Source of the DNA: Flavobacterium poyangense
GTDB taxonomy: Bacteria > Bacteroidota > Bacteroidia > Flavobacteriales > Flavobacteriaceae
Assembly (NCBI RefSeq): GCF_011751075.1
Contig: NZ_JAALLN010000011.1
Span: forward strand, 1-64,000
Reading direction: 5' to 3'
Length of the DNA stretch: 64,000 bases
Positions 17,348 to 24,825 of this stretch are shown piece after piece; the stretch's first letter is position 1, and each line of letters begins with the position of its first letter. The notes under the pieces are model-generated. The model ran no database searches and had not been told where the DNA came from. It worked only from the letters and a program-made list of their open reading frames with translations. The position numbers were made by a program, and so were the translations under genes.

Positions 17348-17908
17348 ATGGTGATAAAAAAATATATTTTTTGGATATTATTGTATTTTGGGCTATTTCA
17401 TACCTATGGGCAAACCAGTGTAATGCCTTTAAAAGACACTATAAAATCGTCCGAAATCGATCCTCTTAAGCCTGCAAAAGCAGCTTTTTACTCTACTATT
17501 TTGCCTGGCTTGGGTCAAATTTGCAATAAAAAATATTGGAAGATCCCTCTAGTTTATGGAGCAATTGGTACAAGTGCTTATTTCTGTATTGATAGCCAAA
17601 AAAAATATAATACTTACAGGGATGAATATAAAAATAGACTAGAGGGTAAATTAAATAATGATGATTATTTAAGAAACTTAAATGACAATCAGCTAATCAA
17701 TGCTCAAAAGCAGTTTCAAAGAAATAGAGATTTATCGGCTTTATTTATTGTTGGATTTTATGTTTTAAATATTGTTGATGCAAATGTTGATGCAGCTATT
17801 TCACAATTTAATGTAAATCAGACGTTATCTTTCAAACCTATAATTGAAAATCAATCAAGTATTTCAAACCAAAAGTTTGCCGTAACTTGTACTTATACAT
17901 TTTTTTAA
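17348..17908 (+). CDS. DUF5683 domain protein
   Basis: About 186 residues. A signal or membrane segment (YIFWILLYFGLFHTYGQ) is followed by the DUF5683 core AAFYSTILPGLGQICNKKYWKIP (about 45-67) with further hydrophobic helices near 70-85 and 132-150. The family is a small Bacteroidota membrane protein, often encoded near parB or lepB, with unknown function. I start at the ATG giving MVIKKY rather than a TTG 12 nt upstream. It comes right after a terminator and is the last clearly host gene before the foreign-looking block. Confidence 0.78.
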   Translation: MVIKKYIFWILLYFGLFHTYGQTSVMPLKDTIKSSEIDPLKPAKAAFYSTILPGLGQICNKKYWKIPLVYGAIGTSAYFCIDSQKKYNTYRDEYKNRLEGKLNNDDYLRNLNDNQLINAQKQFQRNRDLSALFIVGFYVLNIVDANVDAAISQFNVNQTLSFKPIIENQSSISNQKFAVTCTYTFF

Positions 17909-17988
17909 GTAGTTGATTTGTAAATTTTCGTTGTAGTCAGCATTGTCTGAAAGAAGTTTTTTTTGCTTTTTTTTTGAATGGATGTATT

Positions 17989-18016
17989 TTGATTCATAAT
18001 TTATAGTATGATTTGC
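17989..18016 (+). other. Possible left dif-like junction (weak)
   Basis: TTGATTCATAA, then TTTATA, then GTATGATTTGC. The central hexamer and flanking ATAA and TATG are the same as in the better dif-like site on the right of the phage block; 17 of 28 positions match overall. If real it would be attL with a degraded XerD arm. It may equally be chance in AT-rich DNA. Confidence 0.25.
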
Positions 18017-18110
18017 AGTATGTCCAAGAAGATGTTAACAACTTTATCAACAGCATTTTTAACCCCTATTTTTGAAGAAATCTAATATAGATAAATTTGG
18101 AACATAAAAA

Positions 18111-18132
18111 AAGTCCCGTTTTATTGGGACTT
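18111..18132 (-). terminator. Terminator of the leftward secreted-protein gene
   Basis: AAGTCCC/GGGACTT with an 8-nt loop. On the minus strand it is followed by a run of T. It lies 23 nt past the stop codon. Confidence 0.85.
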
Positions 18133-18155
18133 ATTTATTATTCTTAAATTTAGTT

Positions 18156-18563
18156 TTATTCGACCGATGCAACAGAATAAGTCAATATCTGAGACAAAGC
18201 CAACGAATAAGCTGACAATATAGGAGCATCCCAAAGTGACAACTGCTCTTTATATCTTTTCTCCAAATCACCATTTCCAATAGGCATACACAAATAATAC
18301 TTATTACCCCAAACACGAGAATGAGCAATAACCATTATACAAGACGTTTTTTTTGTTTTATCATTAGTTAGAGACTGAAACAGAAAATCATAATTAGCAT
18401 CAGTATAATGGTAAATTTCACTTAAAGAGTAACCCTTTTTAAAATCTAAACCTTTAGAAATTGTTTCCGCATAACCTTTAGTAACATAATTATATTCCTC
18501 TAAAGTAGTTTGCGAATAAGAGAAAGAAAAAGCTAAAAGCAATAATAAAGTAATTTTTTTCAT
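18156..18563 (-). CDS. Hypothetical secreted protein at the phage block edge
   Basis: A 135-residue protein with signal peptide KKITLLLLLAFSFSYSQ and a mixed alpha/beta mature part with two cysteines (KTSCIMV, YYLCMP). No family is recognised. I start at the ATG that opens the signal peptide; a longer frame exists upstream but codes unlikely residues. It may be a host gene or phage cargo, depending on where the left junction lies. Confidence 0.65.
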   Translation of the reverse strand: MKKITLLLLLAFSFSYSQTTLEEYNYVTKGYAETISKGLDFKKGYSLSEIYHYTDANYDFLFQSLTNDKTKKTSCIMVIAHSRVWGNKYYLCMPIGNGDLEKRYKEQLSLWDAPILSAYSLALSQILTYSVASVE

Positions 18564-18720
18564 GTAGTTTATTTTTGTGAGTTTATAATTATTAAAGATA
18601 TCCAAATATAATGCCAATAATTTTAATTTCACTTTGTCAATTGCTATAAAAGAATAAATAATTATACCTTTCAAAAAAAAATATTAAGTACATTCGTAAA
18701 TAATTAATAAAATAAAAAAG

Positions 18721-18942
18721 ATGAAAAATATTACATTCGGTTCAGCAAGAATCAGAGGAACTAGGGACGAAATAAGAATGACTATTTTTATAGACAACAT
18801 TACAGCGATACTTTCTGCGGGCACTTCATCAGAAAATCCAGATCATTCTTTAATCAGATTAAACTGCGGATTAGAAATTATAATAGCTATTAGTAATGAT
18901 GAATTACTAAAAACTCTAGAAAGTGTATATTATATTCACTAA
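18721..18942 (+). CDS. Hypothetical small protein, convergent with the phage operon
   Basis: A 73-residue protein with a beta-rich pattern (RLNCGLEIIIAISNDELLKTLE) faintly like small FlbD-type proteins, but I cannot assign a family. It has an A-rich leader before the ATG and shares a bidirectional terminator with the last phage gene. As the only rightward gene at this edge it could be a phage regulator or a host gene. Confidence 0.55.
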   Translation: MKNITFGSARIRGTRDEIRMTIFIDNITAILSAGTSSENPDHSLIRLNCGLEIIIAISNDELLKTLESVYYIH

Positions 18943-18946
18943 ACAT

Positions 18947-18979
18947 AATAAGCCTTTGTAAACTAATACAAAGGCTTAT
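18947..18979. terminator. Bidirectional terminator at the end of the phage operon
   Basis: Near-perfect palindrome: AATAAGCCTTTGTA, a 6-nt loop, TACAAAGGCTTAT. It sits between two convergent genes and overlaps the region where both transcripts end. Confidence 0.85.
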
Positions 18980-19187
18980 CTATTATATACTCGTTAAAAT
19001 ATTGTCGAGAAATGTATTTTCCAGTTTTTCGGTTGTAAATATTAATGTAGTGATAATCAAATCCGACATTTTTACACCAGTTATGCAGATAATATATCGA
19101 CTTGCAAAACTCAACTTTTATTGGTCTTATGCTTTTATCTTTATTAAAGATAGTACAGCTGTAAGGAGTTGGTGTGGTATTAGCCAT
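18963..19187 (-). CDS. Phage hypothetical protein
   Basis: A 74-residue basic, aromatic-rich protein (YYLHNWCKNVGFDYHYINIYNR) with two cysteines and no signal peptide. No family recognised. Its ATG overlaps the end of the upstream spike-sized gene by 8 nt, marking it as the last gene of the phage operon. Its stop lies within the shared terminator hairpin. Confidence 0.65.
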   Translation of the reverse strand: MANTTPTPYSCTIFNKDKSIRPIKVEFCKSIYYLHNWCKNVGFDYHYINIYNRKTGKYISRQYFNEYIIDKPLY

Positions 19188-20031
19188 AAACGTTGCTAAT
19201 TTGAATCTCTACATCTTGAAGAAGATTTTTAATTTTAAAACCACCGTTTACACAAACAAATGTTGAAATATCAAATTCTGCTTTTTTGATTAAACTTGTG
19301 CCTTGCTCGACATAAGTCAAAGTAATCCAAAACTCATTTGTTCGAATATCTGTTATAATATCAATCCTCAAACCATAAGGGTAGGAAGTTTTGTCTGTCT
19401 TCATTTTCAAATAAAAATCACCAAATTGAATAATATTAGAATTATTCTGAACTGGAAAACTATTAACCAAATCATAACCATCTTGAAGATAATTAACCGT
19501 TTGCCCTTCATAATAAACCGTATCTAAATGAGTATGATTTAAATAAGTAGTATAACTATTTACATAAAATTTGTTATCACCCTGAACAGTTCCAATACTA
19601 AGCATAGAATACACCCTAGTATCAAATTGGACACCTGAACCCTGCGAAAATCTACCATCTAATCTAAATTGAGGTAATTTATATTTTTTTAAATACCGTA
19701 ACGGCTTTTTTTGAAAATCGCTAAAATTTGAAATCTCCACACTTGCAGAATCGCCACCAAAAGGAATATTAAAATAAATTTCTGTAAAAGCTGTAGCAAA
19801 ATAATTTTCAGGAATCACATTTAAATCGACATTGCCTAAATCATTTATAACAGACAGCATAGGTAAACTATCGTAATTGCTAAATTCGACACCGCTAACA
19901 CGCTTATTATCTATAAATACTGATAAAATGAAAAATGGTGTTTGAATACCATTCACATAAAAACCTTCTGATGAATTAATCTCTTTAACCTTGACTGCGT
20001 AAGTGTCGTCTATATATTGAATAAAGTTCAT
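19180..20031 (-). CDS. Putative phage spike or minor structural protein
   Basis: A 283-residue soluble protein that looks almost entirely beta-stranded, with many aromatic, Asn and Asp residues and no membrane helix or signal peptide. Blocks such as FYVNSYTTYLNHTHLDTVYYE alternate hydrophobic and polar residues. As the largest late gene after the lysis and membrane-protein genes, it is a reasonable candidate for a receptor-binding spike. This is positional inference; no family recognised. It starts 6 nt after the preceding membrane-protein gene. Confidence 0.5.
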   Translation of the reverse strand: MNFIQYIDDTYAVKVKEINSSEGFYVNGIQTPFFILSVFIDNKRVSGVEFSNYDSLPMLSVINDLGNVDLNVIPENYFATAFTEIYFNIPFGGDSASVEISNFSDFQKKPLRYLKKYKLPQFRLDGRFSQGSGVQFDTRVYSMLSIGTVQGDNKFYVNSYTTYLNHTHLDTVYYEGQTVNYLQDGYDLVNSFPVQNNSNIIQFGDFYLKMKTDKTSYPYGLRIDIITDIRTNEFWITLTYVEQGTSLIKKAEFDISTFVCVNGGFKIKNLLQDVEIQISNVYG

Positions 20032-20037
20032 ACTGGA

Positions 20038-20559
20038 TTAATTAAATAACGGAACTTTTTTCAAGTCCGAGGTTGATAAATATTTTTTCAAATCGGCTTT
20101 TAAATCACGTCTTGTTATAACGTAATAACAGCCAATCACTAAAGGAACAGTTGTAACTTGTCTTACTTTTAATAACTCGTTAATTGTCTCTTTTTCATTT
20201 TCGAAATTAGACATTGGTTCAGTTATCCAAGTGTACCAAGGAGCGTCTTTTGTCTGCTTATTTGTTCCTAACCAAACCGCTAAAGATTCTGCTATGTTAT
20301 GAACTTCTTTACGAGGTGTAATTTTGTTCAATTCGATTTCTTTTGTCATTGGGTTAGAAACAGCAATTTTTAAATCTTTTTCTGCATCTTCTAAAGCTTT
20401 TTCCTCAGCATCTTGTGTGAATTTAGCATACCATTTTTTCAATAATGGATAACACACAATGATACCAACACACAAAAGCCAGTATTTTTGCAGAAAATCA
20501 AAGAGCCAAACAGTATTGGCTTGGCTCTTTGTTCTATTAACTATCTCTCTTTGAGCCAT
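20038..20559 (-). CDS. Phage membrane protein
   Basis: A 173-residue protein with one or two membrane helices: a clear one near 24-41 (FLQKYWLLCVGIIVCYPLL) and a weaker hydrophobic stretch near 136-148 (TTVPLVIGCYYVI). Between them lies a charged helical segment (DAEEKALEDAEKDLKIA). No Walker motif, so it is not a packaging ATPase. It is likely a virion-membrane or assembly protein. The start codon follows the stop of the 35-residue gene by 2 nt. Confidence 0.6.
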   Translation of the reverse strand: MAQREIVNRTKSQANTVWLFDFLQKYWLLCVGIIVCYPLLKKWYAKFTQDAEEKALEDAEKDLKIAVSNPMTKEIELNKITPRKEVHNIAESLAVWLGTNKQTKDAPWYTWITEPMSNFENEKETINELLKVRQVTTVPLVIGCYYVITRRDLKADLKKYLSTSDLKKVPLFN

Positions 20560-20561
20560 AA

Positions 20562-20669
20562 TTATTTTTTCTTGAATAATTTATAAGCTAAAAATCCTGC
20601 TAAAGCAACTAATACAACATTTGCAATAGTCTTATTGTTTGCGTAAAAAAGTTTGATTTTATCTAACAT
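20562..20669 (-). CDS. Phage 35-residue single-pass membrane protein
   Basis: A short gene (MLDKIKLFYANNKTIANVV at the start) with one hydrophobic helix (VVLVALAGFLAYKLF) and a lysine-rich tail. It fits between the hydrolase gene and the next membrane-protein gene with only 2 nt to the following ATG. Size and layout resemble the small membrane proteins of membrane-containing phages. The frame matches the operon direction and tight packing, which supports it. Confidence 0.6.
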   Translation of the reverse strand: MLDKIKLFYANNKTIANVVLVALAGFLAYKLFKKK

Positions 20670-20716
20670 CTTGTTTAAATTTTGAATTAATAATTTCTAT
20701 CGTTTTGGGCGTTTGT

Positions 20717-21262
20717 TTAGACTGTAACGCTGTAAACAGTATAAAAAAAAAGTAGTACTGGAATAATCAAATAATTGAATCTGAATTTCTTTTTAGCCGT
20801 TACAGTAACACTTGCAAGATTATAATCTCCCATAATATCAATAGCATCCTGAATGTCTGAATCGTAAATTAAATTATGATCGGGAGCGCATTCGTGCTTA
20901 ATAATTGCCCTTGCAATAATCATGTAAAACTTTGCATCTACAATTTTGATTGTTTGGTCAGGGTCTAAACCGACAGCTTTTGAAATAACCTCAATATACT
21001 TTTGCGTATCATTTTCAAATGGGGGTGCATATTCGGTTATAAGCTTTCTTACGGTATTTTTTCCCTTATCAATATCGTTTGTCAAATCTCGCAACATGGC
21101 ACGAATACCATATTTTACTTCTGTAAACTGCTCAAAATGTTTGTCTGTATTTTGTGCATTTGGTATTTTTCCCTGCCAAGCGATATTTGTCAAAACCAAG
21201 TTACCCGGATTGTTATTTCGAATACCTCGTGTTAACTCTTTTCTGCCTAAATAACTACTCAT
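20717..21262 (-). CDS. Phage peptidoglycan-degrading enzyme with C-terminal membrane anchor
   Basis: A 181-residue protein opening with RGIRNNNPGNL (about 12-22), the hallmark of a structural-protein/lytic-transglycosylase family found in many phages. It continues with a helical muramidase-like domain (HFEQFTEVKYGIRAMLRDLTND) to about 130 and ends in a membrane helix (NYLIIPVLLFFYTVYSV, about 163-179). It likely cuts peptidoglycan during entry or exit and is fixed to the virion or cell membrane. FLiP also encodes a lytic transglycosylase. The start overlaps the 58-residue gene by 8 nt. The catalytic residue was not pinpointed. Confidence 0.75.
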   Translation of the reverse strand: MSSYLGRKELTRGIRNNNPGNLVLTNIAWQGKIPNAQNTDKHFEQFTEVKYGIRAMLRDLTNDIDKGKNTVRKLITEYAPPFENDTQKYIEVISKAVGLDPDQTIKIVDAKFYMIIARAIIKHECAPDHNLIYDSDIQDAIDIMGDYNLASVTVTAKKKFRFNYLIIPVLLFFYTVYSVTV

Positions 21263-21431
21263 TTTCTTCTATAGTTAAAGGTTTCGCAGGGGTTTCAGGT
21301 TCATCTTTTCCGAAATCTAACTTGCTTAATTCATCCGATACAACCTGAATACCTTTTAAAATAGCGGTTACAACCGCACCGTACTTTACGATAATACCAA
21401 TTATCGAAACAATTCCTTTCAAATTTTTCAT
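21255..21431 (-). CDS. Phage 58-residue membrane-associated protein
   Basis: A short gene with an N-terminal hydrophobic helix (IVSIIGIIVKYGAVVTAIL) and an acidic, proline-containing tail (DEPETPAKPLTIEENE). Both ends overlap their neighbours: its ATG lies in the ATGA of the upstream 35-residue gene, and its stop overlaps the start of the hydrolase. This coupling supports it as a true gene and suggests co-ordinated expression with the hydrolase. A holin-like role is possible but not shown. Confidence 0.62.
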   Translation of the reverse strand: MKNLKGIVSIIGIIVKYGAVVTAILKGIQVVSDELSKLDFGKDEPETPAKPLTIEENE

Positions 21432-21535
21432 GACTTATTTTGTTTTAATTGTTTTCTTTTTTCTAAATGCTCTTTGAGTAAATCGACCCCCTCATGTAGT
21501 ATAAGAGGGAGGAACTTTAATATGAACTTAAACAT
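21428..21535 (-). CDS. Phage 35-residue basic amphipathic peptide
   Basis: A short gene, MFKFILKFLPLILHEGVDLL then a lysine-rich helix. It starts in a TAATG overlap with the 130-residue gene and ends in an ATGA overlap with the next gene. The N-terminus is amphipathic or membrane-binding. No family recognised; lysis or virion-membrane roles are both conceivable. Confidence 0.55.
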   Translation of the reverse strand: MFKFILKFLPLILHEGVDLLKEHLEKRKQLKQNKS

Positions 21536-21927
21536 TAGTTCGAACGAATAAATGTACCTGCGTAACCGCCATTTTTCGCACGTGGATTAATTACAAACGC
21601 CATGCTGTCAATTACCACTTTACCGCCGTTTTTCTGCATTGTTCCCCAATGAAATGATTGAACACCAGTTTTAGTATTAGTAAACGTGCATGCTACAGAA
21701 CCAAACCAACCTTTTTCTGAAAGATTTGATTTTGTCGTGGTTACACATTTGATTGCAATCAATTCTCCTTTAGACAATCTCCAACCTGTTGTTAAGTGTT
21801 GTTCAACACCTTTATTAGGCCCTGAAACTGGCATATAAGTAGTGTACTTTGCGCCTGAATGCTTCACGCTTTGTTGTTTATTATTGTTGTAATTCTGATT
21901 ATTAGAATTCTTTCTATTTTGTGCCAT
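21535..21927 (-). CDS. Phage basic protein with Asn/Gln-rich N-terminus
   Basis: A 130-residue protein. About 25 N-terminal residues are disordered and rich in Asn, Gln and Lys. A compact beta-rich domain follows (GWRLSKGELIAIKCVTTT, FGSVACTFTNTKTG, VVIDSMAFVINPRAKNGGY). The fold could be a small ssDNA-binding or minor capsid domain, but I cannot name a family. It begins in a TAATG overlap with the previous short gene and ends in another with the next. Confidence 0.58.
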   Translation of the reverse strand: MAQNRKNSNNQNYNNNKQQSVKHSGAKYTTYMPVSGPNKGVEQHLTTGWRLSKGELIAIKCVTTTKSNLSEKGWFGSVACTFTNTKTGVQSFHWGTMQKNGGKVVIDSMAFVINPRAKNGGYAGTFIRSN

Positions 21928-22085
21928 TACTTTATAATGTGTTTAATTAATAATATGATTTCAGCCAGTTTTTTTACTATGATTACTGCCGAATCTATCA
22001 GAAATACAATAAGATAGATTCGATAGTAATTTTTCGGCTTACGATCTTTTTCGAGCAACTCTTCTTCCTGAATTATTGCTATCAC
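21927..22085 (-). CDS. Phage 52-residue membrane protein (overlapping start)
   Basis: A short gene whose earliest possible start is a GTG inside the end of the upstream gene; a TTG further in is an alternative. It has a charged N-terminal helix (EEELLEKDRKPK) and one hydrophobic helix (IYLIVFLIDSAVIIV) followed by a second hydrophobic stretch. It ends in a TAATG overlap. Start uncertain; reading frame supported by the overlap pattern. Confidence 0.45.
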   Translation of the reverse strand: MIAIIQEEELLEKDRKPKNYYRIYLIVFLIDSAVIIVKKLAEIILLIKHIIK

Positions 22086-22548
22086 GTCTTAAAAACCAAA
22101 TCAATGCAATAAGACCAGCGACAGCACCTAAGACAATTTTCCAGTTTCTCTCAAACCAAACCTTAATAGTTGAACTCACTACAGTAGCACCAACCTGACC
22201 TGAACCCTGAACAAAACCAGTACTTAAACCGTCATTAATTCCAGTTGTTACAGCTTTTGCAAAAATATTAGCGCCTGCACCAGCGACAGCACCAACCGTA
22301 TTTGCTGAACTTTGTTCTAAAGCTTTTGTTTGAGCATTCCAATAATCAGCTTCCGCTTGTTTTCCTTCTGCTTCCGCTTTCTTAGCAAGTTTTTTCGCTT
22401 CGACAGCATCAGTAACTTTTCCAATTACTTGCTGTGCAATTTCACCAACGCCTGGAACAAAACCAACGGCAGTAGTCGCAACTTTTACCAAGTTTTTAAA
22501 CGAGACATTTTTCTTAATGGATTGACCAATTTTTTTAAAGAATCCCAT
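22039..22548 (-). CDS. Phage Ala/Gly-rich membrane protein
   Basis: A 169-residue protein with a basic amphipathic N-terminus (FFKKIGQSIKKNVSFKNLVK). It has Gly/Ala/Val-rich hydrophobic stretches near 25-45 and 85-105, a charged helical region (AEAEGKQAEADYW) between them, a clear membrane helix near 136-153 (WKIVLGAVAGLIALIWFL) and a strongly basic tail (RRDSNNSGRRVARKRS). Such proteins are common in the internal membrane of icosahedral phages. It starts 3 nt after the capsid-sized gene, so a virion role is likely. Confidence 0.58.
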   Translation of the reverse strand: MGFFKKIGQSIKKNVSFKNLVKVATTAVGFVPGVGEIAQQVIGKVTDAVEAKKLAKKAEAEGKQAEADYWNAQTKALEQSSANTVGAVAGAGANIFAKAVTTGINDGLSTGFVQGSGQVGATVVSSTIKVWFERNWKIVLGAVAGLIALIWFLRRDSNNSGRRVARKRS

Positions 22549-22551
22549 ATT

Positions 22552-23271
22552 TTACACAGTTTTTAAACATCTTACGACGAAATTAATAATTGAGCCTTGC
22601 GACTTATTGATTTCGATACCAACAACAGCCACTAAAGGCAAGGTTAATCTATCCGTTAACCCCTGAACAACTTTTCCATCTGAAAGCACAGCTTGGATAG
22701 GGTCAATATCACGGCTTAAAGTCTGCAATTCAAAAGGAAGATACTTAACCACTTGACCGTTTGAGTATTGGTAAGACAAATCACTTACTGAATTATCAAC
22801 AGTCATGACAGCCAAGTCAAACCCTTGAACATCAATTTTTTTGTTGAACTCCTCAGAAGCAACAGATTTTTGTTCGAAGAAATACAAATTGTTTGTTTGC
22901 TGTGGTTCTTCAATACCGTGCAAATCATAGCGTTTACCTGCAATCAAATCTTCAAGAGTAATTTTAATACTCTCTTTATCTGCAAGATAAATTGAGCCTT
23001 CGTCTGCTAATTCACACAATGCAATCATGGCATTATCAGCATCGGATTGAGTGTTTTCTGTTCCGTAAGTACTTGCTAAAATGAAATCTTTAAGCAAAAC
23101 TTTATTTGCTAAAATGACATTCGAACCGTTTCCACGTTCAATGTAAATACTGATTTTTTCAGTAGTTAAGGCTGATAAAGCCACATCACTCGAAAGAATC
23201 AAAGCACCGATTGCTTTTGTTACTTGTAATTCTGGCGATTTTGTAACGCCTGTAATAGTTGCAATTTTCAT
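22552..23271 (-). CDS. Putative phage major capsid protein
   Basis: A 239-residue, mainly beta-stranded soluble protein with no signal peptide or membrane helix. Long alternating strands (ISIYIERGNGSNVILANKVLL, DIDPIQAVLSDGKVVQGLTD) fit a jelly-roll type. It is the first gene of the structural module, directly after the phased repeat array. Its length is near those of compact double-beta-barrel capsid proteins such as PM2 P2 (about 270 residues). The assignment rests on size, position and strand pattern only; I recognise no sequence motif. A structure prediction showing one or two jelly rolls would confirm it. Confidence 0.45.
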   Translation of the reverse strand: MKIATITGVTKSPELQVTKAIGALILSSDVALSALTTEKISIYIERGNGSNVILANKVLLKDFILASTYGTENTQSDADNAMIALCELADEGSIYLADKESIKITLEDLIAGKRYDLHGIEEPQQTNNLYFFEQKSVASEEFNKKIDVQGFDLAVMTVDNSVSDLSYQYSNGQVVKYLPFELQTLSRDIDPIQAVLSDGKVVQGLTDRLTLPLVAVVGIEINKSQGSIINFVVRCLKTV

Positions 23272-23333
23272 TTGTTATAAATTTTATTTGTTTAAATTTC
23301 TTTCACAAAGGTTATTGCAACTATTATTTGACG

Positions 23334-23380
23334 TTCCCTAAAATTCCCTATTTTTCCCTATTTTTCCCTAATTTTCCCTA
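23334..23380. repeat. Phased iteron-like array, five TTCCCTA at exactly 10-bp period
   Basis: Five identical heptamers (TAGGGAA on the coding strand) are each separated by exactly three A/T bases, so all lie on one face of the helix. The array is 62 nt upstream of the capsid-sized gene and overlaps the last codon of the 55-residue gene. A TAACCTTTG stretch resembling a -7 box lies downstream of it. It is either a replication-protein binding array or an activator site for the structural operon. Confidence 0.85.
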
Positions 23381-23545
23381 TAATATGCCATAGTTTATTA
23401 GGTCTTGAACCGTTAAATAGTTCCTTTTTAAAGCAAGAGAATCAATAATTGTTTGATATTCTTTGCAAGCAGTTTTATAGCTTAATTCAAGAATATGCAT
23501 TAACTGGGTTTTAGTTACTTTTTGGCTTGCATTCTGTGTTTTCAT
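23378..23545 (-). CDS. Phage 55-residue protein
   Basis: A short gene beginning MKTQNASQKVTKTQLMHILE with helical, basic and polar character and a C-terminal LTVQDLINYGIL. It starts 3 nt after the rep stop codon. Its size and helix pattern would suit a small DNA-binding regulator, and it lies next to the phased repeat array, but no helix-turn-helix can be asserted. Confidence 0.55.
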   Translation of the reverse strand: MKTQNASQKVTKTQLMHILELSYKTACKEYQTIIDSLALKRNYLTVQDLINYGIL

Positions 23546-23548
23546 GGC

Positions 23549-24742
23549 TTATAAAAATAAAAGTTGGTGTTCGTGGAATAATTCAAAGTCAAAATCATTT
23601 ACTAATTTTTCCTTTGTTCTAAACTCATGCATATAGAAATGTAACTTGTTTCTGAACCAATTTATAAGTGGTTTTTCAGTAATCATGTCTAAATCCTCAA
23701 GTAAAAGATTTAGAGCAACGATATAAGATATATCCTGATTGTTTGCGTAATATTCTCTAAATAGAGATTTTGCAAGACGTTTTTTAATGGTTGTGGAAGA
23801 AAGAACAACCTTTTTCAAGCGTTTGATTATAGGATTAAACTTGGTAATTTGGGATTGTAAAAAATCAAAATCAAACAAAACTATTTGCTTTTCTTTATTG
23901 ATTTGACTTTTGCCAGTGTTCTCACGAAGTTCAAAAAAACCTTTATTTGCAATTTTCAACAACTCATAAAGATTTGCTTTATCAAAAACACCCCAAGTCA
24001 TTGCTTGACTGATATTTATATCTCCTTTCGAATGTTCGTTTAATCCTCTAAAAAACGCTGAATTTAACTGATATTCAAAACGCCAAACATTGTCGTTTTT
24101 CAAACCATTATTTGCGTAATATTCGTTTATATATGGCTTTTCAGTTAATTGCAAAGACAGCGTTTTATTATAGCATCGTATTATTTTGTCTGATGTTCTT
24201 TTTCCTATTTGGAAACCGTTAAGTATTGATTTTCCTTTGTACGTTTCAAAATAGCTTTGTAAATTTTTCGGACGACCTGAAATAAGGTAGTTGCCTGCAA
24301 CCACATTACTATATAAATTACGGTAAGAATTGTTGATATCAGACTTGTCAAGGCATATATCCAGTCTATTAACAGACTTAAATAAGTAGTTCGTTTCATC
24401 GCAAAAAGCATTTATGACACCTTTTAAAGCGTCGTTAGATAATGTATAAAATAGATTGTTTTCAAACTGAAGCTGTGCAAATTGTTCGCTCATAATTGCA
24501 GAACGTGGTTTTGCTGTATAAATACCGATTTTTAAATCTTCATAATATAGGTCTGCTCTTAGCTCAAAAATCTTAGTTCCGTATTCATAAGGTTTTAAAC
24601 GAAACTTTGAATGTTCAGGAAATTCTCCAAACGGCTGACCCTCTAAATTGATAATTAAGTAGTCTATATTTATAAGAGTAGGTTTTAAATTATTGTTTTT
24701 AAATTTGGTTTGGGCTTGATGCCTTTCTCTATATGAAATCAT
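23549..24742 (-). CDS. Rolling-circle replication initiator, Rep_trans-like
   Basis: A 397-residue protein resembling the Rep_trans (pT181/RstA-type) replication initiators: an early strand IDYLIINLEG (25-34), the acidic-site block VNRLDICLDKSD (about 123-134), a KTLSLQL segment followed by tyrosines (YINEYYANN, about 205-213), and VWRFEYQLNS (about 219-228). These enzymes nick the double-stranded origin and stay covalently bound through tyrosine. FLiP and many small phages and plasmids use such initiators. It is preceded by a perfect hairpin that could be the origin. No helicase domain is fused. It is the best functional anchor in the block. Confidence 0.72.
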   Translation of the reverse strand: MISYRERHQAQTKFKNNNLKPTLINIDYLIINLEGQPFGEFPEHSKFRLKPYEYGTKIFELRADLYYEDLKIGIYTAKPRSAIMSEQFAQLQFENNLFYTLSNDALKGVINAFCDETNYLFKSVNRLDICLDKSDINNSYRNLYSNVVAGNYLISGRPKNLQSYFETYKGKSILNGFQIGKRTSDKIIRCYNKTLSLQLTEKPYINEYYANNGLKNDNVWRFEYQLNSAFFRGLNEHSKGDINISQAMTWGVFDKANLYELLKIANKGFFELRENTGKSQINKEKQIVLFDFDFLQSQITKFNPIIKRLKKVVLSSTTIKKRLAKSLFREYYANNQDISYIVALNLLLEDLDMITEKPLINWFRNKLHFYMHEFRTKEKLVNDFDFELFHEHQLLFL

Positions 24743-24769
24743 TGTTTTTAGTAGGTTTTGAGTGAGTTA

Positions 24770-24793
24770 GTTGCCGTTATACCCTACGGCAAC
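24770..24793. other. Stem-loop before rep, candidate replication origin
   Basis: A perfect 8-bp stem, GTTGCCGT/ACGGCAAC, with loop TATACCCT, 28 nt upstream of the rep ATG. It is more GC-rich than its surroundings. Rep_trans origins are often hairpins near or inside rep. It lacks a T tract, so a terminator is less likely. Confidence 0.5.
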
Positions 24794-24825
24794 AATTGAA
24801 AAATCGAAAGGGGAGTAGCAAAAAA

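Noticed and set aside
18043..18051. DnaA-box-like TTATCAACA near the left junction
   Set aside because: A single site with one mismatch in AT-rich DNA; no cluster, so no evidence of an origin.
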